DNA of 52,673 nt from a virus. Both the position numbers and the translations under genes were made by a program. The stretch's first letter is position 1, and the number at the start of each line of letters is the position of its first letter. The notes below the pieces were generated by a model. It did not search any database. It was given only the letters and a program-made list of their open reading frames with translations, and was not told the origin of the DNA. Shown here one piece after another: positions 35,201 through 45,200 of this stretch. The stretch is taken from positions 1-52,673 of the IMG/VR virus record IMGVR_UViG_3300025769_000166, one strand, 5' to 3'.

Positions 35201-36811
35201 AGAAGGTACACCCCTGCTGAAGCTCAGCTTTATGGTAACCACGGAAGGGCAATAATAACTTATAACGGGGATGTGTTCTTTAGACCTTCGATAAGCAACA
35301 TAAACTCTGTTGACACCTCTGGCGCGACACCCGTTTGGAGTTCCGACCCCAAAGACAGGTTATACAAGTCTATATCTATGGAATCGGATAGGTTCTCCGA
35401 CAAAAGAACCAGAACCGACTGGGGAAAGGGCAGAGCGCATATACCACTAAAAGACAACCAACAAAGAAGAAGGTTAAACGGAATAACGTACAGTGATGCC
35501 GTTGTAGCTGACCTGAACACGCTATACACGTCTTCTTTTGACAAGAATCAAAACAACTACTTAGATCTAAACGCCTCTTATGGTGCGGTAAACTATATAG
35601 GTAGCATGGGGGAGAACCTCATGGCACTGCAAGAAAACAAGGTGTCTAGGCTGTCAGTGGATAGGCAGGTAGTTAAGTCTGCTGGAGGTTCTGATGTAGC
35701 GCTATCTCTTTCGTCATCTCCGTTTAACGTAGATATATACTTCTCTGGAGATTACGGGGTAGGTAATAACCCCGAATCCGTTCTGATACAGGACAGTCAG
35801 TTGTTCTTTGCCGATGTATCCCGATCAGCGATATGCAGGCTTGCATCAAGTCAGTTATACCCTATCTCAGAAAAAAACACCAAAAACCTGTTTAACAACA
35901 GGTTCAATACATTTAGGGCGTTTAATAACGGGAAGATTGTTTCTGGATACAATCCAGATACAGACATGTACTATGCCACCTTCCTTATGGGTAACAACAG
36001 CGATACGATTGGATATAGCGTATTTGGTGGATCAGGCGGCGATGGAGCATGGATAAGTAGATACACGTTCTACCCTACTAACTATGCAAATCAAGATAAC
36101 TATATGTTGTCTACTTTGTATTACGACCCAAATGCTGAAAATCCTTATGATCAGCAGTTGATCCACAGGCATAGTTCTAACAACTACAACACCTTCTATG
36201 GGCAGTTTAATCAGTCAGACTTTACATATGTTTCTAAGGTCGACCCTAGCAAGGTAAAGGTATACGATGTAATATCTCACGAAGGCAATTCCAATAACTG
36301 GGTGGTTGAGTCAATCAACACTAATTTGATGGGTGCTAACGATAACGCTGGCACGTTGGCTTTTGTAGAAAGGGAAGGTTCTTACTTCGCGTATATTACA
36401 AGAGATCCTGGAGGTAGCAAGCACGTAAGGATGCTAGGAAGAATAGATACTTCAACGTTCAACAGTATAACATTTCAAAACAGAATAAATAATATGTCTG
36501 TTCCTGCAAATGCAGAGCTTATGCTTGTTTTGAACGGAAATTTAGTTAGTATTTCTAGCAATACTGATCAGGTCCTTGTGGAGTCACTTACTGATTCTAA
36601 AACGGTTGAGTCTCAGAACTCTAACATTGACGTCAACCTCGCATTAAATGGAAGCGATATAGCAATACGGACCCCAGCTATATTGGATAGCGATCCTATT
36701 AGGGGTCACTATGCTACAATAAGAATGACTAATAATTCCGCACAACAGTTTGAACTGTACTGCGTTAACACATTAACAACCCCGTCCTTGTTGCATCACA
36801 ATAGAGGATAA
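32219..36811 (+). CDS. Muzzle/tail-tubular-B-like tail protein
   Basis: A 1530-residue protein, the size and place of the crAss-like muzzle (stabilization) protein that forms the short tail nozzle. The N-terminus FVPRQLNTDVDQRYLQEGE and DAINISFNEDGPNSEVVLKN and the motif FTDNINPPRKLNVDR near 158-172 are typical of this group. A Gly-rich hinge (GGGGTPGGPGGFDPGG) lies near 626-656. The rest is beta-rich, with VSRLSVDRQVVKSAGG near 1142 and an end resembling a beta-propeller nozzle. The gene is coupled to the ring gene by TAATG, and its stop is followed by a promoter. Confidence 0.8.
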   Translation: MAIDKFVPRQLNTDVDQRYLQEGEMIDAINISFNEDGPNSEVVLKNERGTQTYLAATVNDVVPDYPMTVIGSVSDVQRRRIYFFAAADVDGPERYDMIFMLDMETQLYSIVFRSISNVSSNQSLNFDPNSFIKADVLNRDIQRNDTIQSILFFTDNINPPRKLNVDRAFAGDYQEFTGDNPSAEFDFVFNVAVGAPTRNPTFVFETDEDLGENNLKGKCFQFATQFVYVDGEESAISPYSSLAFVDETSESQVLAIGMPVVLASPRSRFNVCAIDTKFSNSNPFVGGVYDSVLTPEVVELRLLGREDNDGSWFVIDEFDPREDLVKTRYDIDGQLVDTVYNANTGIYRFTNNSSYRTVPSITTDKLYDNVPRIARGQAISGNRLVYSNYLEGYNNEDTDLVQNVKITPVYPTGAEGGADNEIGQGFQNWNGTAGEITVDWNQIFSSGDPDEGSSVGIELTWTINNNNTVTNNDTVALIQLEGVDSSGDRVVVGRGGSDQGFEYDYVNIGSGSYTFNFNYVVQAGDTINDVSNAFAEYVQELLWANYFNEDTMSFKTLGSNEDQLDVGNQSDYTTSPYTISPDGNDVVSVTQSWRFNGESTGGVTTITPTITFMSAYGEGDYATYNVGGGGGTPGGPGGFDPGGVDGIGGGGFDGETEGDLTEEWWNIQFQSEDFSLNPTEEVYTWNNVNLVGSVTTTRRANAVPSFKAGSSHEFGLMYYDEYNRNGPFISLGSSYARLAHERGLVQGKGAVGFIFEFPPSADDLIPDWARSYKILYSGSQFQSVFTGVVSNAFVSTDAVHQGEPATGAGATASDFDESRRHIYVSIQNIEDMQSEMDVKTSYDFAEGDILRVTSYYSAADGERVYPEAGTLQDPKTIEFEVVKTVIFEDDFNNPLRVGTYNQGDLKDNGKVGRFLVLRAPEVDAGLLQYEGFDWFSIAESQNTIQGTPVEYPDGTAANPTNYWKQECVVEIVSPRKNTDRRLFYEITDYVQTGTRRYTPAEAQLYGNHGRAIITYNGDVFFRPSISNINSVDTSGATPVWSSDPKDRLYKSISMESDRFSDKRTRTDWGKGRAHIPLKDNQQRRRLNGITYSDAVVADLNTLYTSSFDKNQNNYLDLNASYGAVNYIGSMGENLMALQENKVSRLSVDRQVVKSAGGSDVALSLSSSPFNVDIYFSGDYGVGNNPESVLIQDSQLFFADVSRSAICRLASSQLYPISEKNTKNLFNNRFNTFRAFNNGKIVSGYNPDTDMYYATFLMGNNSDTIGYSVFGGSGGDGAWISRYTFYPTNYANQDNYMLSTLYYDPNAENPYDQQLIHRHSSNNYNTFYGQFNQSDFTYVSKVDPSKVKVYDVISHEGNSNNWVVESINTNLMGANDNAGTLAFVEREGSYFAYITRDPGGSKHVRMLGRIDTSTFNSITFQNRINNMSVPANAELMLVLNGNLVSISSNTDQVLVESLTDSKTVESQNSNIDVNLALNGSDIAIRTPAILDSDPIRGHYATIRMTNNSAQQFELYCVNTLTTPSLLHHNRG

Positions 36812-36815
36812 CAAT

Positions 36816-36823
36816 TATATTTG
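36816..36823 (+). promoter_or_regulatory. Promoter core TATATTTG, essentially leaderless
   Basis: TATATTTG ends three bases before the ATG at 36827, the shortest spacing in the window. A TTG lies about 22 bases upstream as a -33-like element. Confidence 0.75.
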
Positions 36824-36826
36824 CAT

Positions 36827-37750
36827 ATGCCCTTATTTCTACCACTACTTGCCACGGCTGGCTCTGCCTACCTCCAATACAGAGGGCAGAAGAAGCAAAA
36901 TGAGCGTGACGAAGCCAGAAACCAGGAGCTTCTTTCTAAGAACAAGGCTGAAGCCGAGCGTCGTCAGCGTCAGGTAGAAGGTAGCTTTGGGGTTGACAAA
37001 TACACATTAGAGGCGCTTGAGCAGGCCAGAGGAAGACAAGGCGTTAAAGAGGCTGAAGATCAAGCAAACCTTGGGGCTGCAAATCAAATGGAGCTTGCGG
37101 CTAGGTTAGGATCTAGAGGTGGTATTAACGCTGCAGCAATAGAAAGACAACGACAGAAGTCCGTTTTGGCTGCGGGAAAAGAACAGAGGAGGGGAGAGCA
37201 GATCGCTCTGCAAAATACAGCGAGGGCCCGTCAGGATCTAGACAGATCCAAAAGACAATATGAGTTGGGAAGGATGGGACAAGCTGAACAGACAGCGGCA
37301 CAGGCTCAGCAAAATCTGTTTAACGTTCAGGACAACAAAGCTAACCTAGGAATAAACCTAGCCAGTGGAATTCTAGATGCCGCTACGCCACTGTTGGGCA
37401 CTATTGGTGGTGGTGGTGGAGCAGGTGGATCAGGCCTTGGAGGTTCTGGAGGTGGCGGATTTAACCTAGGGCAAAACATGATGGGTGGATTCAATAATAC
37501 TGGCGGGTATCAGTTCCCAACTGGAGGATTTGGTTCCTACAACTTTGGGGGCGGCTCTGGTAAGAACGGGATGAAAACGCCTGGTCAATTTAGCCATGCA
37601 TCCAACCCAATTAACCTGATGCAGAATGGAGCCAAAGTGGGCGAAGTAACTGGAGGTGAGTACGTTGTAAACCCAGAGCAGGCTAGAAAAATTGCAGAGC
37701 AAAGCAAATATGCCAGAATGCTCTTTAGAAAATTTGATAAAAACGCATAA
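36827..37750 (+). CDS. Ala/Gln-rich coiled-coil virion protein, ejection candidate
   Basis: A 307-residue protein from the ATG at 36827 (a TTG at 36821 lies inside the promoter core and is rejected). It opens with a short hydrophobic stretch (MPLFLPLLATAGSAYLQYRG), continues as a long charged and Gln-rich helix (about 20-165: NKAEAERRQRQVEGSFG, QTAAQAQQNLFNVQDN), then a Gly-rich segment (about 190-245) and the end TGGEYVVNPEQARKIAEQS. Such helical, Ala/Gln-rich proteins before large internal proteins are typical of ejected inner-core components in podoviruses. It overlaps the next gene as TAATG. Confidence 0.65.
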   Translation: MPLFLPLLATAGSAYLQYRGQKKQNERDEARNQELLSKNKAEAERRQRQVEGSFGVDKYTLEALEQARGRQGVKEAEDQANLGAANQMELAARLGSRGGINAAAIERQRQKSVLAAGKEQRRGEQIALQNTARARQDLDRSKRQYELGRMGQAEQTAAQAQQNLFNVQDNKANLGINLASGILDAATPLLGTIGGGGGAGGSGLGGSGGGGFNLGQNMMGGFNNTGGYQFPTGGFGSYNFGGGSGKNGMKTPGQFSHASNPINLMQNGAKVGEVTGGEYVVNPEQARKIAEQSKYARMLFRKFDKNA

Positions 37751-39219
37751 TGTACACCAACAGAGTTCAGGCGCCAGTAGAAAAGATCGGGCTTACGGGA
37801 TTTGATAAGCCACTAGAGGAATTTAAAAAACTCTCTAAGGATCATATTGCAGAAGAAAAAGCAAAAGCGGCGCAGCTGGCTTCTGAATCGAACAGACAAA
37901 AAGAAGAGCAAGCAGCTAAGCTTGAGAGATCAAGAAAAGATGCTGAAGCCGAAAGGAAGAGACAAGAAAAAGCAAACGAAGAGCAAAGAGAAAAGTACTT
38001 GAGCATGTCCGAAAAGGTGGACGCTCCAGACCACGCCAACATGTACGATGGGCACTGGGCTATGCTTGAGGAGTTTGCGGGGCACCTTGCTAATCCTGAA
38101 ACAATTAAAAGATACGCATCTTCCGTAGAAGGAGAGATGGAGTTTAACGCTCTAATTGACCAGCTTCTTACGCTTACAGACACCTTTGAGACATACTACA
38201 AAGAAACTTATGGGGACGCCAATGATCCTGACGACATGCCGACTTTTAGTGGGTCGTCAAACAGGGATCTTCACGGAGTGACGTCTATAGGCGATATAAA
38301 CTACAACACCCCTCATTCTGAAATGATGTCAAGGTTAGTTCAGCTGGACTCTAAGCAGCATACTGGAATGAGAATAGAAGGGGGTAGAGTTGTGTTTACT
38401 GGGCCAGATGGAGAAGAAATTCTGCCAGGGGCTAATTTAGATATGGATGTGTTTAAACCAGACATATCAGAAAGGGCACCTATGAGTGGGTCTGACTTTA
38501 TGAATAGTGGATTTGACGAGTCGGCGTTCAAGACAGAACAAAATGTAAGGGATTTTGTCTCAGACGGCCTACAGGACGAGACCATTCAGAGGGATGCCGC
38601 TAGAACATATGTGGAGGCAATGGAGGAGTCTAACCCCAACTTTAGGTTTACTCCAGAACAAGTTCTAGCAAACCCTACACTCAGGATGGCTGCTTTCGAC
38701 AGGTTTGAGCAAGGCGCGGTAGATCAGTGGACTGAAAACATATCCCTTCCTTCCGAGGAGGAAATAGATGCCACTATAGACGAAGAAGCCCCAGAACAAA
38801 ACGAAATGGGCATTCTAGAGGAGGATATTAAGATAGACGAAGAGGACGAGTTTGGTGTAGATCCAGGGTCGCCCACGGGCACCGCTAAATGGAAGTTCTC
38901 TGAAGAAGTTCCACCCATAATGATATCTGGGTCTCCATTTAAGATGGGTGAAATGACTTTTAATCCAGACGATCTGACCCTAAACATAGGCATGGTATAC
39001 GCAGATGTAAAGGAAGGTCAAAGAACCCCAGAAATGACCCTGTCTATTCCTACCACCCCTGAGGGGAAATTAGAAGATAGTCCAAGGCTGCAAGAGATAA
39101 TAACGACCTTCGATGAAAAGTACGGCACGGGGCAGTTTGAGAAACTCTGGACAGAGCTGAAAGACAGAGAGATCGGTAAGTGGTGGGATTCAGTGAGCGC
39201 GTCACAGACAGCTGAGTAA
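37750..39219 (+). CDS. Coiled-coil acidic virion protein, likely internal or cargo protein
   Basis: A 489-residue protein. Residues about 25-85 are an uninterrupted charged coiled coil (KLSKDHIAEEKAKAAQLASE, SRKDAEAERKRQEKANEEQR). The middle is acidic and mixed, and about 355-385 is Glu/Asp-rich (EEDIKIDEEDEFGVDPG). No catalytic motif is recognised. It starts in a TAATG overlap and lies between the Ala/Gln-rich protein and the giant internal protein, so it probably belongs to the same packaged set. Function is unknown. Confidence 0.65.
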   Translation: MYTNRVQAPVEKIGLTGFDKPLEEFKKLSKDHIAEEKAKAAQLASESNRQKEEQAAKLERSRKDAEAERKRQEKANEEQREKYLSMSEKVDAPDHANMYDGHWAMLEEFAGHLANPETIKRYASSVEGEMEFNALIDQLLTLTDTFETYYKETYGDANDPDDMPTFSGSSNRDLHGVTSIGDINYNTPHSEMMSRLVQLDSKQHTGMRIEGGRVVFTGPDGEEILPGANLDMDVFKPDISERAPMSGSDFMNSGFDESAFKTEQNVRDFVSDGLQDETIQRDAARTYVEAMEESNPNFRFTPEQVLANPTLRMAAFDRFEQGAVDQWTENISLPSEEEIDATIDEEAPEQNEMGILEEDIKIDEEDEFGVDPGSPTGTAKWKFSEEVPPIMISGSPFKMGEMTFNPDDLTLNIGMVYADVKEGQRTPEMTLSIPTTPEGKLEDSPRLQEIITTFDEKYGTGQFEKLWTELKDREIGKWWDSVSASQTAE

Positions 39220-39223
39220 TTGT

Positions 39224-39231
39224 TATATTTG
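39224..39231 (+). promoter_or_regulatory. Promoter core TATATTTG before the giant virion gene
   Basis: TATATTTG ends five bases before the ATG at 39237. The giant gene therefore has its own promoter despite only 17 bases separating it from the previous stop. Confidence 0.75.
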
Positions 39232-39236
39232 CGTAA

Positions 39237-42200
39237 ATGGATACTACGCAGATAAACTTTGCTGACATGTTAATTTCTCAGGGTAAGACCCCAGAGGAGA
39301 TAACAAAGTACTTAAACATAAGTAATGGAGGAAATTCAGTATCCCAAGATGAGGTAAATGAATACTTTAACTCCAGGTCTGTAAAAAAAAAAGAATCGGA
39401 AGATTTACCAAAGGTAGAAGCAGAGGCTACTGGACCCGAATCTTCGGTAGAGAATTTGGAGTCTACTCCAGAAGAATCTAAGCCCCTAGTAAATTTTTCT
39501 CCTGTAATACCTGAATCAGAGGACCCTGGAGTGTCCGCTTACAGGAACTATCTCATTGACACTAAAGCGTCTAAGGTTAACTCAAACAAGGCCCCAATAA
39601 TAGGCGCTTACAATTTAAGTGATGAAGAAAGCTTAAAGCAAAGGTTCAGGTACGATGCTGTAATGTGGGCCTCTGAATCTAAGGCGTTGGGTGAGAACGT
39701 CACAGAAATTGAGATGATGCAAGATCCAAAGCTGGTTACGCAAGCTATGGAAAAGTTTAAAGGCCATCTCGAATCCAATTACACTAACTATGAGGCGACC
39801 GACGAAAAGCAAACAGACTACGTTGCTGGAAGCGTGTTTCATGACATAATAGACGGAGTCTCTAGCATAAGAAATGACAAGTCCCTAAAAGGGTCAAAAA
39901 GAAGAGAGGCGGAGCGGGAGTTTATGGATCGCTACGTGGAGGAGTTTAAAGAAAGGCTACCAGAAGATAAGAGAGATGACGAAGAGTACCTAGAAAAGGT
40001 ATCTGAAGCGATGTACAGCAGGTTTGGGTTCAGAATGAACTTTGACGGAGACAACGTATATAACGAAACTGCAAATCCTCTTCTGGCCCCTCTTGCTGGC
40101 GCTGCGGCTACTACACTAGATATGATTTCGGGTGTGGCTTCAGTTAACCCTATTGCCATGATTCCTGCTTGGATTAAGAACAACTTTGATGACGACCCAA
40201 GCAATAACAATATTGTAGACGCTATAACAGAAATAGACCAGGCTTTAGCCGATGCGTCTAAAAACCTTAGGGGGTACACACGGGACTATCAAGATGTAAG
40301 CGTTTTTTCTCCTGAAGACTGGAGTGATTCGGGGGTTCATATGTTGGGGTTGATTACACAAACCCTCGGCGATGTAGCTCCTTATATGGCTGCAGCTGCT
40401 GTTTCACCGACTGTAATGGTCGGCTCGATGAATGTGGGGGCTGGTATAACTCTGGGTAGTAATGCGTTTTTGAACACATTTATAGACAGTTACAGGGAGG
40501 ATGAGATTGCTATTAAAAACAATGAAACTCCAGTATTTGACTTTTCTGCATCAGGTCAGGCTTCTAGGTTTATATTCTCTTTGGGTACGGGTGTTTTAGA
40601 AACTGGTACGGGCCTTCTGTTTCAGGGAGCCGCGTCTAGAGCTGTTGGAAAAGGAGGAGGTATTCATGACGTATTTAGAAAAATATTTGTAGGCGAAAAG
40701 AATCCAGCTACAAGAGCTCAGATTCTTAAGATATATGCTACTGCCGCTGGCGCTGACGCTATCCTTGAAGGAGGCGAAGAAGCTGCTGTTGCCTTGTATC
40801 AAGGATGGGCGCAATCAGAACTAGGAAACGTTGAACAGGACTGGGATCAAGTATGGGATAACGTTTCTGCATCTTTCCAGTTGGGAGTTGTTGGAGGTGG
40901 AGCTATTGGAACCATTTCAAGTGCCGTTGGAGCAAAAAAAGAAATATCGGAGCTTCCTACGGGGTCAAGAATAAGTACAGAGAACTCAAACTTTGAGATG
41001 CAAATTGAAAGGGCTGCGTCTTCAAAAGGAGACGAAGCTGAAGTAGCCAAGTTTTGGTTTGGACTTGGAGACAACAATGTTGATTTTGAATCTCAAGCAG
41101 AATTTAATGCGGCAATGGGAGGGACTCCATTTGCATTGGAGGAAGGAGATAAGTATACCACAGCGAACTCTGCTAGGTATGAGGAAGAAGTAGAGAACCA
41201 CAAGAAGACAAACAAGGACAAGTACAAGGCATTGATGTTTAGGAACCCAAAAGACTGGGCTAGACTTCAAGAAATAGACAGGAGGATATCTGATGTACTG
41301 GCAAAAGGAACAAGGGCGGAAGACATGTCTAATTCAGAGACCCTGTCTGCTGATGCAAAAGAAGCTGCCTCTAAATCTATTCCTTCACTTCAAAGGCAAT
41401 ATATAGACCTAGTAAAGGAAAGAAGGTCGATATACACTTCTTTTGAGTTTGACGGGAACTTTACTATTGAAGAGAAAATAAAGATGGATGACTCTATCGT
41501 GGCCAACAGGCTTGGTCAGATAGATCAGGACATAAGGGATGCCGAGTCAAAGGTGGTATTTCAAGAAGAAAACAAAGACACAAAATCCTTTAACCCACTA
41601 GCTAAAAGAAGAGCCGAAGCAGAAGTAGAAAGCCTCCAGAAAAAAAAGCAAAATGCTGAGTCTCTAGTAACGGAAGTAAATTCAGCCAGAGACAAACTAG
41701 AGCTTCTTGAAAAAAGAAACGCAAGCCCTAAGAAGATAAAAGAAGCCACTGAGATAGTTTCTTCTTCCGAGCAACAGTTGGCTGATTTGCTTGGGGTCAA
41801 AACTAAATCCACTGGTAACTCCAGATCTACTGAAAGAACGTCTCAGGCGCCATCAAAGCCCACCTCTGTTTGGTCCGCAGAAGAACAGGCTAAAAACCAC
41901 TTTGAAGACGCTGAAAACAAAGGGAGCACGTTTACCTTAGATGGCATTAATCACGCAGGAAGGCCTATGGCAAGCGTGAGCATATTCAATGAAAGAAGCA
42001 AGGTCGTGGACGGGGATATGTCACAAAAAGATCTTGAGGCAGAGCTTGGAAAGTTTAAGGAAGAGAATGCTGACATTCTTGACGGCAATGAAGATATTCT
42101 TGCCGTTGGTACATTTTACAGTAACGAAAGCAATCAAACTTTTATAGACCTGTCTGCGGTGGTTGACAAAAAGTCAGCAGAGGAATTGGGTAAGGCTTAT

Positions 42201-45200
42201 AACCAAGAGTCTGTGTGGGACCTCGAACTCATGGAAGGCATAGACACGGGTGGAGATGGAGGAGCCCTAGATAACCCCAAGTCAGAAGCAGAAAGAGTTA
42301 AAGACATTAGAGATATACTCTCTAGGTTAAATGAATCCCAGAGGGCAAAAGCCTTAGCTCAAAGAGGAATAGAAGGTAAGTATACAGACTACAGAATAGA
42401 AGGGGATGAAGGGTTTGGAGTAAAAGAAAACGATCTAGTTGACAAAAAAACTGCCGACTTCATTAACAAAAAGCTTGCAAAAACCCTACAAAATGTGGTT
42501 CCAGGAGATGTGTCAATAAGGATACATAACACTGCTGAGTCTGGTAATTATGCTAGACAGGGCGGGCTGGACTTGGAAAAAGGTGTGGTAAATGGACTCG
42601 CCGTAACGTATGAAGACGGGAGTGCGGTAATACACTTTAGCCCAGAAGCACTAAAGTCTAGCGGAAAGAGCGCAGAGTCTGTTCTTATTGAGGAGACCCT
42701 ACACCTCGCTATGGGCCCCACGATTAGAAACATGTCTCCCAAAAAGACTTCTAGGGTGATATCTGATCTTAAGGGTATAACCAAGAGATTGGCTAAAACC
42801 AACCCAGAACTTCAAGGTCTTATAGATCAGGCTACGAACAAGAGCAAGCAGTATAGGGAAAACAACGTTAGCGAAAACGAGGTAGCCGAGGAGGTCATAT
42901 TTGAGTATATATCAGAGCTTTCCCCATTCCTTGATCCTAAGGCGTTAAGCGTGCAGGATCAAAGCGCCCTTATTAGAGTGGTTAACGAGGTTCTGTCCGC
43001 TCTTGGTCTACCCTCTATAAGCAGTTCTGAGGATGCTATAAATATGCTCAAAAGAGCGTCTGAAATGTACCGAGAGGGCAAGTCTATGGTGGATGCCCCA
43101 ACTGATGGAACAGTAGATTCAGAAAGGGCGTCGTATTCTGAAAAAGGATTTCCCATTTCTGCATTACCTGAGGAGGAGCCCATAACTATTATGTTTTCGG
43201 CACCCACGTACTACAGGTCTGGACAGCTTTCAGGTCTTCAAGCGGGGACTTTAGAAAAAGAAATGACCTTTAACGGCAAGTGGCACTTTATAAACTGGTG
43301 GAAAAAGGCCACTAAAATGGGTAAGCTTCCGTATAGCGATTTTAGAATTTTCAACACATATGATGGATCTGTTGAAAGCTTAAATGTAGATCAACTAAAA
43401 AGATGGAAGCTTAAGCCAGCTAAAAAGAAGGAGACAGAAAGAGAAAAAAAGACGAGGCTTCAAAAAGAAAAAAACGAGTTGCTTTCTACTATATACAACA
43501 TGTTCAGGGATGAATATGGGGTAGAGTTTGGTATGGCAAGAAAAACGCAAGAGGCATACGAAAGCGTAGCTAGTATGTTTATGTCCGAGGAAGAGCTACA
43601 AGAGCACAAAGACTTCGAGGGGGATGTATGGTCACCAAAGAAAAAGGGAGTTATTAACCTTAGCTTCCTTACAAACGAGCAACTGGTAGATTTTATAGCA
43701 AGTCAAGAAGAGTTCTTGGGAATCAGACCAAAAGACTCTGGGTCTAGTACTGTCTCAGAAAACGCAAATGAATACCTGTTTAACATAAACAAAGTAAGGT
43801 CGATTGAAGACCTTGACGAAAGGGTGTCTAGTATGAAAAAGTATCTTCAGAGATACAAGTGCGGAGGAGACACAAACACCTGTATAATAAGAGGGGACAA
43901 AGCATATTTGGCGACCTATATGGAAATGGTAGCCGATGCTCTTAACGGAGATTTTACTGTCAATTCAGCAGCTGAGCTTCTTCAGGGAATGGTGCTGTTT
44001 CAGAATGACTTGAGAATACACAGACGTCAAAGATCTCTTGCTGACGTAGATATTGACAACATGGAGCTGGCTCAAAGGGCTACTGATTTAATCTCCAACA
44101 GATACAAAGACACCCCAGGTGTAATCCCTGCTAACTCAAGAGATTTTCAGTCTTTGTTTCTTGGCATTGCTGCTATTACATCAAATGGCAACAGAGCTTT
44201 GCCTAATCTAAAAATTGCTCTCAGGCTTCACGACTCCATACTTAAGGCGTTAGAAGGTGGGGCGCCTATGAAAGACGCTCTTAGACCTGACATAATAGAG
44301 GGAATTAGACAATACAACCCAGAGGTAACAAGAGGTGAAGTAAGAGCTGGAAGGGGACAACACGTTGCAGACGAGCTGCTTGCTCTGTTAGAGTACGCAG
44401 ACAGATTCTACGATGTAGAGACTGGACGGTTCGACTCTGACAGATTCTCCAATGGCCTTACTAGAAAGGCTAAAGGGAAAGAAGGTCCGCAGGCCAGATA
44501 CATCCTAGGTAAAGGACAAGAAGGGGATGCTGAAAAAATAGGAGAGTTTTTGTCAGGCATTCTTGGAAAAGGAAACAATTCGTTTCTAGCGAAGGAGCTA
44601 TGGGTGGGAAGAGTAATGGCCGCCATGCAAGGAAACTTTGATCTGAACATAGATTCCGAGCAGGATCAAATGCTACTAAACTACGGAGAGGTTCCTAATA
44701 TTCAGGAATACCTTCAAAATCAAGGTGTTACGGAAGATCAGGCAAGACAAGCTCTGAAGGAAGTAGGCACTACCGCGTGGGACACTACTACAGATCCGAC
44801 TGACATAGCGATAGGAGGCTTGCTGCACATAAAGTACAATCCCGAAACCTCAATAAACAATAGAAGGCAGGCAGTAACGCTCTTCAATAAGCTTATAGGC
44901 AGGGATCAACTGTACAACCCCAAGAGCGATCCTAAGGTAACAAGAGATGTACTTAAAAGAACTACTGACCTAATAAACGCTTCGCTTTCTCCAGGAGCAA
45001 AAAAATGGACCCCATTCTCCGTTCAACAAGCACTATGGGAAAGTGCTCAGGAAACGATGGGTTACTTCAGGGATGGAGAATACACACCAGTCGATTACTT
45101 AACAAGGCTTGATCAAATAGAATCGGAGGACACCTGGCATTCCTCTCCTAGTCTGTTCATGGATCCTGGTGTGAAGTGGTGGCTTGACTCCAATGAAAAC

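Noticed and set aside
42681-42710. Zinc metallopeptidase HExxH in the giant protein
   Set aside because: The sequence is IEETLH, lacking the first His, and no third ligand is obvious; at best it is a degenerate remnant.
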